Under the pieces are notes generated by a model. It was not told the origin of the DNA. It saw nothing but the letters and a program-made list of their open reading frames with translations, and searched no databases. Positions 32,970 through 44,381 of a stretch of DNA of 64,000 nt are shown here, one piece after another; position 1 is the stretch's first letter; each line of letters opens with the position of its first letter. A program made the position numbers and the translations under genes. Source of the stretch: Rehmannia glutinosa (Eukaryota > Streptophyta > Magnoliopsida > Lamiales > Orobanchaceae); assembly GCA_016081115.2 (NCBI GenBank), contig JABTTQ020002832.1, forward strand, positions 62,001-126,000. Reading direction: 5' to 3'.

Positions 32970-34100
32970 TTTGATTGTCCGGGCAATCCGTTGAGATATG
33001 CCCTCTTGCTCGCATGTCCAGCAATTGATCTTTGAAACTTTCATTAGCTCGGTGTGAGCACGCACGAAAGTTCTTCTTCCTGGTGTTCTCACTGGTACTT
33101 GCTTGATTAGACCACGATGAAGAGGCTCTACTCGCTTAGTCCTGGTCTTTGCCCGATTTATAACCGGGCTTTTTGTTTTGACGAGAACCTTCTAGGTCTC
33201 CATGAAGACCGCTTCTTTTTGTTCTTTGCTTCCTCGGCGGTATGGATGGCTTCGCTCCTTCCTCCTTTTGTGCCGCCTTGGTTGACCTCCCACAATCGTT
33301 GGGATATCATTATCCACGCAACATAGAAGAACTGTTTTGTTAATTCCTCTTAATCGTTTGTAATTCTTGTATAGAGTCGCTTGGTAACACCATTCGGATA
33401 ACTTGGCCTTTAGGAAAGACATTTTTCTCGCCCACGTTTCTCTTGACTCCTCCTTTGTATTCCCGATTAGCATTTCTCTCCGGGGGACTTGGAATCTTGG
33501 CAAAGAATAGCTGTGGATGCGGCTTCCTTTTCCTCAATCTTGGATTTCCACCGTATTCGGTGAACAACTTGATATATTCGTCAATATGACAAATATCCGT
33601 AATTCAAGGCTATAGAGGGCTTGTTTATATCTCTTTTCTTTTTCATCCTCTAATCCTCGAAATAACTGTGCCGATGAACTGGATTTTGAATAGTTTTGCC
33701 GTACCATCGACAATTCCTTTAAGTGATTCTCCGATGTGACCGAACTTTTCGTGACTTTGATCGGTCATATCCAGGCAATCTTAACCGATCCTTCAAGACT
33801 CATTTCAAGGAGTAAAATGAATGAATCCTTTGTAAGATCGAGGGTTCTTTGAAATTCTCATAGCCAAGCCCATTCATCAATGAGAATTTCTCTGTTTTTA
33901 AAATCGGGATGTCCAGATTTAACATCAACCCATACGGATGTATTGGGTCGAGGTGCGATCTTCCATAAGGCGTCGATAAACATTCGGCCTTCGGTAGGTT
34001 GTCAGGTTCTGCAAGAGGGTTTCGACCTCCTGTTCTCGAAAGTGGATCACTCCCGGTTGTGAAATCCCGGCATGTGGCATCCTCTCGCCCCGAGCTCCAT
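32970..34100 (-). pseudogene. Endogenous caulimovirid coat-protein region with CCHC zinc finger
   Basis: The minus strand holds frames with TLDLTKDSFILLLEMSLEGS near 33800 and LEDEKEKR near 33640, typical of the caulimovirid coat core. A Lys/Arg-rich segment follows (33192-33567). The zinc finger is at about 32970-33030, where CWTC and GHISTDC are in different frames because of a 1-base slip. The coat protein would encapsidate the genome and the finger would bind RNA. Confidence 0.7.
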
Positions 34101-34998
34101 GATGCGAACCCGCATTTCTTCGACGTTAGGATTAAGCTGGTGGCGGTGGTGGTGGAATTGGTCTACCTTGTGGGTCATAGGTAACCAAAGCCGATTCTCA
34201 CTGCGTTCATCTTTAAATCTACAATACCTAATCCCGAAGGATTACGCCGGTCATGTAGATCTTTAAGATTCATCTTTTCAATATCCATCTTTTTAATTTT
34301 TGATGGATTTTCCTTTGATTAGGGCAATGAGCTTTTCCTCATCCGTCATTTTTCGTATAACTTCGGTTGGTTTCCCCTTTTGGTGTAAATAGGGTACCGC
34401 CCCAAAATCAATACGTTTCCTTCCTAGGATGAACTTGGCCTGTCCTCCGGTTCTTGACTCGTTTGAATATCATGAAGGAGTTCAAGAGTTTTTATGATAT
34501 TTCACCATCGTCTCCATCAGTTCTGGATCGATGAACTTGTCTTTGGTAGATGAATATGGCGATTGCCATAATTCTGCACCGTCTTACGGATTTCTCTAAG
34601 ATCTTTCGAAATCTTAGATTTGTCGGAAGTATCTCGTTCCACTCGGTACTTCATCATGAATCATTGTTCGATGGGAATTTTCATGAACCGTTTCTTGAAG
34701 GTTCATCAAGTGAACATATAGGTCCAGTTAAGCATCCAAAAGCGCTATAATATTCTTCTCGCATTTTGCATTGCCTTAAGGTTTCCCGTCGGCTCCTGCA
34801 TTCCTTTTCTTCATATTGGTATTCCCAATATGAAACCTGGTCAAGGTGTTCTTGTGCGTACATCGTCAATATTTGACGATATGTCTGTAAGGGTACATCT
34901 CGGACATCGGTCCGGATCCATATTCTCGGAGAAATTCTCCTCACCAATTGTCAATTACATAAATATAATAAATATAACCAAAAAATTCTTAATAAACC
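34101..34998 (-). pseudogene. Endogenous caulimovirid 5' coding region
   Basis: Between the primer site and the coat region, the longest minus frame (34681-34947, 88 codons) is Arg/Glu/Gln-rich and looks helical (YEEKECRSRRETLRQCKMREEYY). It may represent the N-terminal region of the polyprotein. Other frames here are short and broken. Confidence 0.5.
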
Positions 34999-35011
34999 GG
35001 GCTCGATACCA
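34999..35011 (-). promoter_or_regulatory. Pararetroviral primer-binding site (tRNA-Met type)
   Basis: The minus strand reads TGGTATCGAGCCC, close to the tRNA-Met site TGGTATCAGAGC that marks position 1 of caulimovirid genomes. It is one base short. It lies just 5' of the first viral frames, fitting the orientation. Confidence 0.7.
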
Positions 35012-35309
35012 TTTTAAGCAAGACACTTAGTCAAATCGGCTATGTGTATGAATAAGGGTATAATTGGTATTTTGAAAATATGCAATTATTCCGCTAGACC
35101 AATTTTGCATCAACTCAAGACTTATAGGACACTAATTGCTTTGGTATAAACTTGCGGGACCAATTTTACGAACGTTATAAACTTCGGGGCATATTTTGAA
35201 AAACTTGAAGAACATACAGGCATATTTTGCAAACCCCGATAACAAAAGTCCGAAAATGCATTTTACCCCAAGTTACAGGATATTTTTCGCAATTAAGCCA
35301 TTTAGTAAA

Positions 35310-36880
35310 TTACTAGAGGGAATGGACTTGTTAAAGTCCACAAACCGAAAATAACCATCATTGTGGTAATCAACCATGATGATCGGAGATCCTAAAACCG
35401 GTTCAATCGAAAAACTAAGCTATGAAAGCTACTTTGTAACACTTGCAAACAATATTTCAACACATCCCTAAAAATCAATGTCAAGTGTTAAAACATTTGC
35501 ACTGTTGTTATCAGGTTAAGTCATCTGACTTTTAGTGATTACTACACCTCGATGAAGTTGCATATGACATTATACTCGGATAGGAGATCACCTATATAAG
35601 TGATAAGTGCGGGCGCTTCAAAGTAATACTTATGAATCCAAAAAGGTGTCCATAGCTTAAACGGACATAAAACGTGAAAACATAAGGTATTGAGACTTTA
35701 TTGTGTCTTGAGGATTATTTGTTGAATATTTAAAGGCATTGTGTCCGCTAAGTCACCGGTGTATCCAATGCATTGATTACGGAAAGTTCAAAACTACAAG
35801 CTACATTTTCGGATGCAATATTATCTCTTGAGGTTTTATTGAAAATTTGGTTTTGAGAAAATAAACATCGGGCCAACTTTGACCAAATTTTCGGTGGCCA
35901 AATATTAATTTTTGGAGGAATTAAATTGTATATTGTTCAACTACATTCTGAGTGAATGGTAGTATTTTTAGTTCTCAAAATCAAATTTTAGTGAATGATT
36001 AATTAATAGACTAAATTGGCCACGCAAATGTGCATTATGTAACGGAAGTTGAATTCTAATCCCACATTTAAAACAAGCATTGGTTATCCTAGTTTATATA
36101 ATATAAGGTGTTATAAGTTGTATATATTATAATACAAGTGGATGGCAACAAGTAAGCCACACGCGCGCATGCATGCATGCCAACTCGACCAGGGCAGGGC
36201 TTGTGCCGCGGCCGATTGTTTGACTCGGCTGAGTTCGATTTGTTTTGTCACATGAGGTGGCTTGTAATCCCTGGAAGTTACATCGGTTTAATATCCCACT
36301 CTATATCATTAATCTCCAGCATGTGTTGGGAATAATGGCCTTTCGGAGGCTTTGGTTCCATTGCTGATTCGGTTAGAATGAGTTAAACAGATTATGCCCA
36401 CTCACTATCATTAATAGCTTGTATGTGTTGACAATGGTGGCCTTTTATAGGCTTAGGTTGCATTGCAGATTTGGTCAGAGAGAGTTAGACATATTTTGCG
36501 AGAGGATTAGACAGAAAGTTAGACAAATATCTGATTATTCACAGTTTGTTAAGTGGGTGTTACCACAGGTATTGATAACACATCTCGCGTAAGCCGTCTT
36601 ATCTTTGTGGACATTACTTCAAATTGTGAGCACTAGTGACCCGTATTTAGCTTGGGGACAAAGACCTTCTTCTACTCGGCTTTAAAGTTATGTCGATTCA
36701 TATTTCAAGTTGCTTAGTCCATTCAAGGCTTGTAGGCCATCTAGAAGGTTTTTCCCGTTTCGTACCATTGTAATCAACATAGTTTTGTTCGATTCTCACC
36801 CTATATGTGATGATAAAATACCACAAACACTTCTTGATAAAAATTATGTTATAGAAACGTGAATGAATATATAAGTTTTT
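35310..36880. other. Noncoding repeat-derived DNA
   Basis: No gene was recognised. The segment 35870-36130 resembles 39150-39330 ('gaccaaat...aattaaatt', 'gtgaatga'), and the segment 36420-36500 ('ataggcttaggttgcattgcag') recurs around the solo LTR at 37617-37629 plus 39022 onward. These look like diverged LTR-type repeats. Confidence 0.4.
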
Positions 36881-36881
36881 C

Positions 36882-36890
36882 ACACACACG

Positions 36891-36956
<66 letters not shown>
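36882..36956. repeat. Compound (CA)n(TA)n microsatellite
   Basis: A run of CA repeats interrupted by CG/CATA, then a long TA run. It produces a spurious open frame on the minus strand. Confidence 0.9.
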
Positions 36957-36959
<3 letters not shown>

Positions 36960-37624
36960 GTACATATTGATGTGTTCGTGTTTTTAAAACAATCCATTGT
37001 ACAAATTTTACATGAAATGCCTAAAATATTTTAATCTTAAATATTTTTTTTTTTTGAAACTTTAATCTTAAATATTTATGTATATATAATTGTAAATAGA
37101 TTCTTTAAATTATATATATAATTTAAATGTTATATTGTACATAGTTTTGGAATATATAATAAGTAAATGCTTATTACATAAAAGAAATATTATTTATTTG
37201 TTTTATAATTTATGCAATGTTTTTTAATCTCAAACAATAGAACGATTATTGTTCATTCGTTTATGTTATAAGATAGTTTCACAAAAATCATGATAAGAGT
37301 AGAATGATATTATTATTAAGAAATCAATTGACACTCTCATTTTATTTATTAAACTAACTTATATAGTAATTTTTTTGTTTAAAATTTCAACGATGCCTCA
37401 ATTAATTAGTGAACATAATTTTTAAATTTTTAGACAGCTCAACAAGTGTTTTTAATAGGTGTATAAACTAGCTCAAATATAGAGATATATAATCAATTCT
37501 TTTCTTTCCCTTTTTTTTTTCTCCTTTCTAAAGTTTTAATTTATTTTTGGATATTTTACATAATAAAATGTAAAAATGTAAAAATGTATTGAACAATAAT
37601 TATTATGGTAGTCTTTTATAGGCT
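36957..37624. other. Very AT-rich intergenic DNA
   Basis: No coding or repeat structure was seen apart from short TA runs. Confidence 0.5.
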
Positions 37625-37629
37625 TAGGT

Positions 37630-39021
37630 TGTAAGTCCAAGTGGCTACGATAATCTAGAGGGGGGTGAATAGATTATCCCTATTTTCCCGATTAGGCCCT
37701 CTTTTTCGAATGAAAGAAAGATGACAAGAATGAAAGTGCGGGAAAGTAAACAACACATGTTGATTTATAGAGGTTCAACCCACCTAGGGCCTAATCCTCT
37801 ACCATCCCGGTATCTCCAGGGATGGATTTCAAAAAGAAAAAGAATTTTATAAATAGTTACCAAAACTATTACAACATCACCTTGAAGAGTACCACACTCT
37901 TCTTACAAGAAGATTACCACAATCTCCTAGAAGATTCTTTGTAATCTTCTTCTTGCAACGGCACCTTATGAAGATTACCACAATCTTCCAACTTGAAAAG
38001 CACCAAACTCATCTTCACCTCGAAGAGTACCAAACTCTTCAACACGAAAAGCACCAAGCTTTTCCATCAAATCAACCAAATGTATTATTACCAAAAGAAT
38101 ATTCACAAGGATTTCTTGAGTTTGGATGATGAACACAAATTCAAGATTACAACTCGATAAGGAAGTATACAACTTTAAAGTGCAAGTGTAATCAAGAATC
38201 AAGCCTAGACCTCAAGATGTGCAAGTGAAAAAACTTAGGCTATTACAACAAGAATATTGAAATTGAAGAACAGTGTATTTGTTTGTGATTTCTCTTGTTG
38301 TGTTGTAGAGTATTGTCTTGTTTTTTATCCTTCAAAGCCTTCACCTATTTATAGGAGAGCCTTCAAAATTTTAACTCCAACATAGGCTCCTCTATCTTCT
38401 CTTTTGTCTACAAAAGAAGGATCACAAGGTCTACACAAATAGTTAAGAAGTAGATAAAGAATTGCTGCGATAATGGCACGTTAACGGATAGATTTTGCTA
38501 TCCGGTAAACCTTAAGAAAATTGACGTTTAAAGTGAATTAGAGAAACAGACACAGGACGAACAAGGGGTTGGACCTGTCCAGGTGGGGGTTCGACCGGTC
38601 GAACAGGGATTCAACCGATCGGCCACCTTATGGGTCGGGTGCCCCTTGAGCCGAAGAGAAACAGAGAGAGAGCAGAGAAAATCATTTCTTGCCCAGATAT
38701 GACGGTCGCCGGTCGACCATGGGAGGTCGCACCGACGCCCACCTTGAAATAACTTACGGGGACGATTCTGTTTCAATATATATATATATATATATATATA
38801 TCCTTCGAGGCATGGGTTGCCCTCCGGGACAATCGGTTGACCTCAAAACACAAGTGTTGTCCAATTTTAGTCGAAAATAAACTTCAAGTAACACTCTGAA
38901 AAATTAGTAAAATATTTTAAATCAATTTGGAGTATTTGGACAACATTTAGTGATATTGTTTTTGTGTAAACACACAGTTAAACAAAATCGTCAAAATTAC
39001 GATAAAAATATTTATCCAACA
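37630..39021 (-). repeat. Solo LTR of a Sirevirus (Ty1-copia)
   Basis: This 1392-bp sequence matches the Sirevirus LTR at 58679-59909 over its ends and much of its length. It starts TGTAAGTCCAAGTGG and ends TATCCAACA on the plus strand. The perfect target duplication TAGGT flanks it (37625-37629, 39022-39026), so it is a complete solo LTR formed by LTR-LTR recombination. A minus-strand TATAAATA (complement at 38346-38353) is the probable promoter. A (TA)n run lies at about 38777-38802. Confidence 0.92.
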
Positions 39022-39043
39022 TAGGTTGCATTACAAATCCGAC

Positions 39044-39045
<2 letters not shown>

Positions 39046-39111
<66 letters not shown>
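39046..39111. repeat. (GA)n microsatellite
   Basis: About 33 uninterrupted GA units, just right of the solo LTR target site. The corresponding repeat copy at about 36470 has only a short 'cagagagag', so the array expanded here. Confidence 0.9.
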
Positions 39112-39114
<3 letters not shown>

Positions 39115-39950
39115 TTTGCAGATGATTAGACACAAAGTTATTGGAATTTGGTTTTGATAAATTGGGTGTTGACCCAATTTTGACCAAATATTTAAGCAGT
39201 TTCTATTTGTGAAAAATAGAATTAAATTATATGTTGAAATTCTATTAAGTGAGTAGATGAGATTGACATTTGGAATTTCTCAAAACCAATTCAGGTGAAT
39301 GAGAATTTAACGCTATAAATTAGCCACTTAAAACTAGAAATTGGTATGGAAAATAAAAAGTGTGGGGAAGGAGCAAAGCTCGATCCACATAGGAGGAAAA
39401 ACCAAAGTATGCTCTATTTATAAATCCCAAGTTGGACGATTGGGTTTGGGCCCTTGGAGGACCAAAGTTTTTAAAGGGGTGAGGACTTACATGCTTGTGG
39501 GTTTGGTTCAAAACACACACGCGCGCGCGGCCGCCGGCTGGCTCGGCCCGACCCAACCCGGATCCGGGTCGTGGGCCGTGGGCTTGGGCTTCAAGGCCTT
39601 TATACTTTTTGAACCAAATTTATTTAAACCCTTTAAAAATTAATTAATTACTTAATTTTAATTAATTATTGTTTTCCAACTAGGGTGCGCGGGCACACCA
39701 ATAATTACTTAAAATTAATTAATTACTCCCAGGTCAATTTCACAATGTTACCTTAGTAATGCTGTTGATCTATGGGATCAGATTCTAGTAGTAAACTAAA
39801 AGTGCACTTGTAGCTACTGTCTTTATTGCCAACTGGCTATATCAATAAGTAGGATTGTACCCGGAAATGGAAGCTCCATTTTGTTATGCCATAAAATAAC
39901 ATAAGTATCAATGCTGAATTTGGATTATTTGGTTCATGGGGTAGTCTGAT
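39112..39950. other. LTR-like noncoding DNA
   Basis: This contains a 'gatccacataggagg' phrase, a GC-rich block (39515-39590) and TTAATTAATTA runs. It resembles an old LTR but no pair or target duplication was found. Confidence 0.35.
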
Positions 39951-39959
39951 GAATTGTTC

Positions 39960-39989
39960 TCAGGAGCTGTAAGAGAGGTGAAAGAAGAA
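39960..39989 (+). pseudogene. Isolated exon of a Nudix hydrolase (Nudix box)
   Basis: Between a splice acceptor (TTGTTCTCAG) and a donor (GTAAG), a 30-base stretch encodes GAVREVKEET plus the first base of the next Gly codon. That is the core of the Nudix box (GX5EX7REUXEEXGU), in the form seen in plant NUDT2/8/10-type hydrolases. The box binds the metal for nucleoside-diphosphate-linked substrates. No neighbouring exon was found within several hundred bases on either side. It is either a relic or part of a gene broken up by transposons. Confidence 0.6.
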
Positions 39990-40039
39990 ACGGGTAAGAA
40001 ATCCTCCTCTTTTACCAACTTCATTACATTTACTAGTTT

Positions 40040-40436
40040 AATATGTTTACATGCATGCAACAATTTCAAACTCTATTGGCAGTCCCATATATAAATCTTC
40101 CGTCTAAAGTTAAAGATTTGTACATTTAAAACCAAGAAACAGAGTAAAACCAGATATAAAAAAAAAAAAGAAATGGAGAAAGAAAGTAATTAGAAAATTA
40201 TAGGAGTCCCTATGAAAATACAACCTTCAGGTGATCAATAGGAAAGAAAAATGCATGGAAGAAACAGTGAGAAAGCAAGAGAAGAGATGGTGAGATACAA
40301 ACTAACAGAAACAACAAAATGAATCATATAGAATTGAATTGATAGTGAATGATAGAGTTGAGGTGATATATATACACAACATATTTTCAGCTTGTTAGTT
40401 GAAGAAACCAACTACTTTCAGTTATTACTGTTCACA
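40040..40436 (-). repeat. 3' LTR of copia element C3 (left limit uncertain)
   Basis: The minus strand starts TGTGAACAGTAATAAC at 40436, directly after the polypurine-like GGGGGAGTAT and the end of RNase H. A TATA-like TATATATA is at about 40363-40372. The far end was not fixed because the partner LTR is not in the window. Confidence 0.5.
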
Positions 40437-41108
40437 ATACTCCCCCAATCATCCTAGCTAAGAAACATTTTGCGAAATAGGCTGGGACGAGGAACGAAGA
40501 GGAAGCTTGGTACAAAGGACTTGAAACCCGGGAGAGGAAAGATGCTTGGTAAAGAGGTATGCGGGTTGTTCTTCGGAGGGAATAAATCGAATATCAATGT
40601 TTTTGCTCAGCACCTTGCAATGAACGAAATGAACATCAATTTCTATATGCTTAAATGACGGGCATGAAAGACATGGTTAGAGGCCATAGCCACTTTGCAC
40701 TCATGTTGTCACACCATAAGATAGAGACTTCTCGATTTTATTATCCAATTCATCTAATAAAGATTGTAGCCAAGTTAAATCAATTGTTGTATCTGCCAAG
40801 GACCTATACTCACTTTCAAAGACTACGGACACCACACCTCGCTTCTTAGCATTCTATAACAAAAGATTGCCTCCAAGCAAAACAAAATGACCCCATGTGA
40901 ACTTCCTATTATGAATACTGGCCAATCAAAGATCGAAAATGCCTTAAGAACATACGTTTGGCGAAGTAAACTCACCTAGATGCATAGTATCCTTTCAAAT
41001 ATCTTAAGAGATGTTTACAAGTAAGCCACATTTGATTCTTGTCGGTTGGTGGAGAAATTGGCTAAGTTTATTGATAGTGAATGCAATATCGATCCCGATG
41101 AGTGTTAA
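40437..41108 (-). pseudogene. Copia element C3, RT end and RNase H
   Basis: In broken minus frames this reads DIAFTINKLSQFLHQPT and ILRYLKG (41000-41100), EYRSLADTTIDLTWLQSLL (40740-40830), FKHIEIDVHFV (about 40630) and VLSKNIDIRFIPSEEQPA (about 40560-40610), ending in the region that runs into the polypurine tract. This is the RNase H domain of a Ty1-copia Pol. It is the left part of an element whose RT continues at 53056-53227 and 55696-55862 on the far side of later insertions. Confidence 0.85.
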
Positions 41109-41985
41109 TGATGTGAACGCGGCAATCAAGCGTATACGACCCAACAACAATATGTTGTTAACCCAAGATCTTCACTAGTTCGGTTAAAGATGGTGGAAAC
41201 CTCGGCTCGTTGCTTTGCAAAGCAAGAACCTCGGTATGCGTAGATGCCACAAATAAATGCGGAAGTTTGTTTGATAAGTCCGATTTCGCAACAAGATGAA
41301 CAATCTTGAAGCTCTTGGAAAAACCCAAAGGGTTGGAGAGAATAATCTCAATTCAATATTCAATATCAAAGTTCTTATGAAAAATAAACAAATGTTTGCC
41401 TTATATAGGCGACTCAAAACAAATCCTAAACCAAAACAAACCCTAAACCAACTAGGAAACAACTTAAAAATCGAGAAAAGGAAATAAAAACTGGTCAAAA
41501 CTAAAAACGCGGCTCCCGAACACGACCATGTTATGTGAACATGGCCATTCCATGTTGGACTCTATTTCGTCCGTTTGAGTCCGAATTAGCTCCTGGGGTC
41601 TTCATTATTATTGTATCCCTTTCTCTTAGCTTTCCGTAGCATCTTGAATCATCTCAATATCAATTTTGTAGCAAAAGTTATGGCTAAAATACTAAACCGC
41701 CAAAGTCTTTAAAATGTTGACGTGCTTGGACGTTTTTGAAGGAGTCCTCTTCTTTGTTCGACCATCAATGCTTCCTTTCGACACATGATTAACTAATATG
41801 ACTCTAAACTCAATATACTTGGCCTCTAACATCCACTTGGACACTCAAACGACTCAAAATAATGAAATAAACACCTAATCTATGATAAACAAATACAAGA
41901 ACTCAAGAACTCAATTACATAGTCTTCAAGAACTCGAGATAACTTGCATTTGGTGTTGCCCGGATCCTTCGTGACAGGATTATCA
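41109..41985 (-). repeat. Gypsy 3' LTR
   Basis: This 877-bp LTR has a minus-strand TATATAAG (complement at 41400-41407). It contains one copy of the 'acatggcc' type module where the partner LTR has several. Confidence 0.85.
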
Positions 41986-42007
41986 TTATTCCCCTCCTCT
42001 TGAAAGG
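41986..42007 (-). promoter_or_regulatory. Polypurine tract of the gypsy element
   Basis: The minus strand reads CCTTTCAAGAGGAGGGGAATAA directly before LTR start TGATAATCC. The purine run AAGAGGAGGGGAA is the likely plus-strand primer. Confidence 0.75.
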
Positions 42008-42098
42008 GATTCGTCCTCGAATCCAAACGCGTTGACCCCAAAGGTTGAACAATTATATCACTCACCCGGATCAAATGTGAAACGGCACGCACATTCAT
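42008..42098 (-). pseudogene. Gypsy Pol C-terminal tail
   Basis: The minus frame contains SRTNPFQEEGNND, the type of acidic tail that ends gypsy (chromovirus-like) polyproteins. It lies only about 0.35 kb after the protease, which shows that RT-RNase H-integrase has been removed between the two. Confidence 0.65.
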
Positions 42099-42454
42099 CC
42101 GAGTTGACCAAATCCCTGCACATGAGAAACAATAGAACTAGGCAAAATATTATCAAATATTTTAGCATTCAAAAACTCTCGCCTAATGTCTCTCTTCTTA
42201 ATCATAAGCACAAATTTTCTCTCTTGTTTTTACCTCATTGGCCTTTCCCCCATATTTTTGGCCCACTTGAAATTTGTACTCTCCTTTTTTTGGCCATCTC
42301 TCGAATCTCACAACTACCCTTGGCCAAACTCTCAAGCTCTCTATTTTTATTTTCACTCAAGCTCTCATTTTTCTCGGCTTTTATTTCTTTCTTTTGCTCA
42401 CTTGCCGAACACTCTTTTTCTTTTGACTCACAAACTCTCATCCTCACATGATCA

Positions 42455-42952
42455 TCATATATTTACAGGTGTAAGAGATGAAAGTATGAACTTTCTTCGC
42501 TCATGCTCAAAATTATAGCAATTAGGATATCCATCATGCACAACTCGCCTATCAAATTTCCATGGCCTACCCAACAAGATATGACAAGCCCGCATTGGCA
42601 CCACATAACATAATATATCATCCTTATAACCCCCAATTTGAAAAGACACCAACACTCTTTTATTAACTCGCACCTCGCCACAATCATTGAACCATTGTAG
42701 TGTATACGGTTCTGGATGTTCAAGTGTAGGAATCTCCAACTTCTCCACCAATTTCGCACTAGCCACGTTTATACAACTACATCCATCAATGATCATACTA
42801 CACACTTTATCCTTATCTAAGCATCTAGTGTGAAAAATATTTTCTCGTTGCTCATGATCAATTAACTTTGGTTGCATATTCAAAACTCTACGCGACACTA
42901 GTGATAACACATCGCCCTTCATCGGCTTAACTACCTCTAGACCCTCCTCCAT
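42455..42952 (-). pseudogene. Gypsy aspartic protease
   Basis: An open minus frame of 165 codons with FHTRC, VCSMIIDGCSCINVAS (active site D-G-C where the family has D-G-G/S), PYTLQWFND and CHILLGRPWKFDRRVVHDG. This is the retropepsin of Ty3-gypsy elements. It is intact as a frame but has a changed active-site loop and is separated from gag by a stop. Confidence 0.85.
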
Positions 42953-43004
42953 TACGGATTATCATGATCATCTTTGCTTTCGGACTCTACATCACCATTA
43001 ACCC

Positions 43005-44025
43005 GAATCACCATCACTCTTCTATTCGGACATTCACTAGCTCTATGATCCCTCCCATGACATTTAAAACACTCAATGTCCCTAGTGCGTGAAGTAGTAG
43101 AGATCAAATTTACCACGATGGTTTTGTCTTGTATGAGTCTGTCTTGTTCTCCACAACTTTGGGCTATTGTGAAAAACGTGCATCATCCATCGCAGGAATA
43201 TTCGAATTCCAATCTTGGTGCTAGTGTTGTGATTTTGCCGTGCAAATCCCCTCCTCTTGAGTTCTTTGCTCAACTTTCACCGCCATGTGCACCATCTCCT
43301 CGAGATTGACACAATGATGTAAGTCGATGACATCCGCTATAGGAGTATTCAACCCCGCGATAAACCTCGCCATAGTAACCTCCCCGATCTTCTTCGATAT
43401 TCGCCCTTGCCATCAACATCTCCATCTCTTTATGATAATCCTCTACGCTCTTCGACCCCTGTGTCAATCTCTGCAACCTTTGATAGACGCCTCTGTAATA
43501 ATGATTTGGTACAAAACGACGTCGCATCAAACTCCTCATCTCCTCCCATGTGGAAACGGGCCGCTCGCCGCTTCTCCTCCTTGAGACCATTAATTGATCC
43601 CACCAAATACTTGCGTAATCTGAGAATTCAGTTGACGCCAATTTAACCTTTTTCAATTCAGAATAATTTTGGCAGTCGAACACGTTCTCGATTTTCCTCT
43701 CCCAATCCAAATAGGCGTCCGGATCACTCTTTCCCTGGAACGAGGGGATTTGCATTTTGATGTTACTCAAATTGCCATCCTCACGTCCCCTATTTCCGCG
43801 CCGACCTCTACCCAGATTGTAATTTTGCTCCCTTTCGGAATCAAAATCATCAATCTCATCTGCCCACTCCTCTAACTCGAACCTCCTAGGCCTCCGCGCC
43901 CTAGTAGCAGGCTCCTCGATTCTCGGCGCCTCCCTGGGATCCCCGTATGTCTCAAACATTATTTTCTTAACCATGTTTGTTATCGCCTCCATATCCAGCT
44001 TGTTACCCAAATCTGTTGTTTGCAT
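43005..44025 (-). pseudogene. Gypsy gag with CCHC zinc knuckle
   Basis: An open minus frame from 44025 (MQTTDLGNKLDMEAITNMVKK) gives 251 codons. It has an acidic region, an Arg/Gly-rich linker, IPSFQGKSDPDAYLDWERKIE, the capsid core (YASIWWDQL, MRRRFVPNHYYR, LQRLTQGSKSVEDYHKEME) and then a frame loss near 43330. The zinc knuckle (CFKCHGRDHRASEC, about 43020-43080) is in another frame. Gag forms the particle. This is the longest nearly intact frame in the window. Confidence 0.88.
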
Positions 44026-44221
44026 TTTTCCTCATCATGTTTAAATCACTTCCTCACGTGTATACGCTCGTGTATCACCCAACTCACGAAATAAACTCCC
44101 TCGTTTTTATTTTTTGAATTTTCGAATTTTTTTTGGTAACCCTTGGAGAACTAGGGTTTATGGATAACAAAGAAAATCTGGAAAATAAAATAAAACAAGG
44201 ATAGATTTAACCTTGCTAGAT

Positions 44222-44235
44222 GGCTCTGATTACCA
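44222..44235 (-). promoter_or_regulatory. Gypsy primer-binding site (tRNA-Met)
   Basis: The minus strand reads TGGTAATCAGAGCC, the tRNA-Met site with one extra A, 2 bases inside the 5' LTR. Confidence 0.75.
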
Positions 44236-44237
44236 AC

Positions 44238-44381
44238 TGATGTGAACCGCAGCAACAACTGTGCATACGACCCAACAATAATATATTGTTAACCCATGAT
44301 CTTCACTAGTTCGGTTAAAGATGGTGGAAACCTCGACCCATTGCTTAGCAAAGGAAGAACCTCGGTATGCGTAGACGCTAC
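44238..44381 (-). repeat. Gypsy 5' LTR, left part
   Basis: This matches the start of the 3' LTR (41109 onward, including 'cactagttcggttaaagatgg'). It is cut at 44381 by copia C2 and resumes at 52251. Confidence 0.85.

Larger units (their letters stand above)
27185..35299. mobile_element. Mutator-like TIR element enclosing an endogenous pararetrovirus
   Basis: The ends are GGCTTAATAGCAAAATATGCCC (27185) and the complement of GGCTTAATTGCGAAAAATAT (ending 35299). Similarity continues through CCT(A/G)TAACTT. They are flanked by the perfect 10-bp repeat ATTTAGTAAA (27175-27184, 35300-35309), fitting a Mutator-type 9-11 bp duplication. The element's own sequence appears limited to about 27185-27440 and 35030-35299. 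The interior is viral. Two orders are possible: the viral DNA integrated into an older MITE, or the MITE carried it. The first is more likely. Confidence 0.75.

Noticed and set aside
36698..36997. 99-codon minus-strand frame
   Set aside because: Made almost entirely by the (CA)n(TA)n microsatellite.
38978..39187. 69-codon minus-strand frame rich in Leu-Ser
   Set aside because: Translation of the (GA)n repeat.
42235..42447. Host gene from the 70-codon Lys/Glu-rich minus frame
   Set aside because: It sits between protease and polypurine tract of the gypsy element and is residual internal sequence around the pol deletion.
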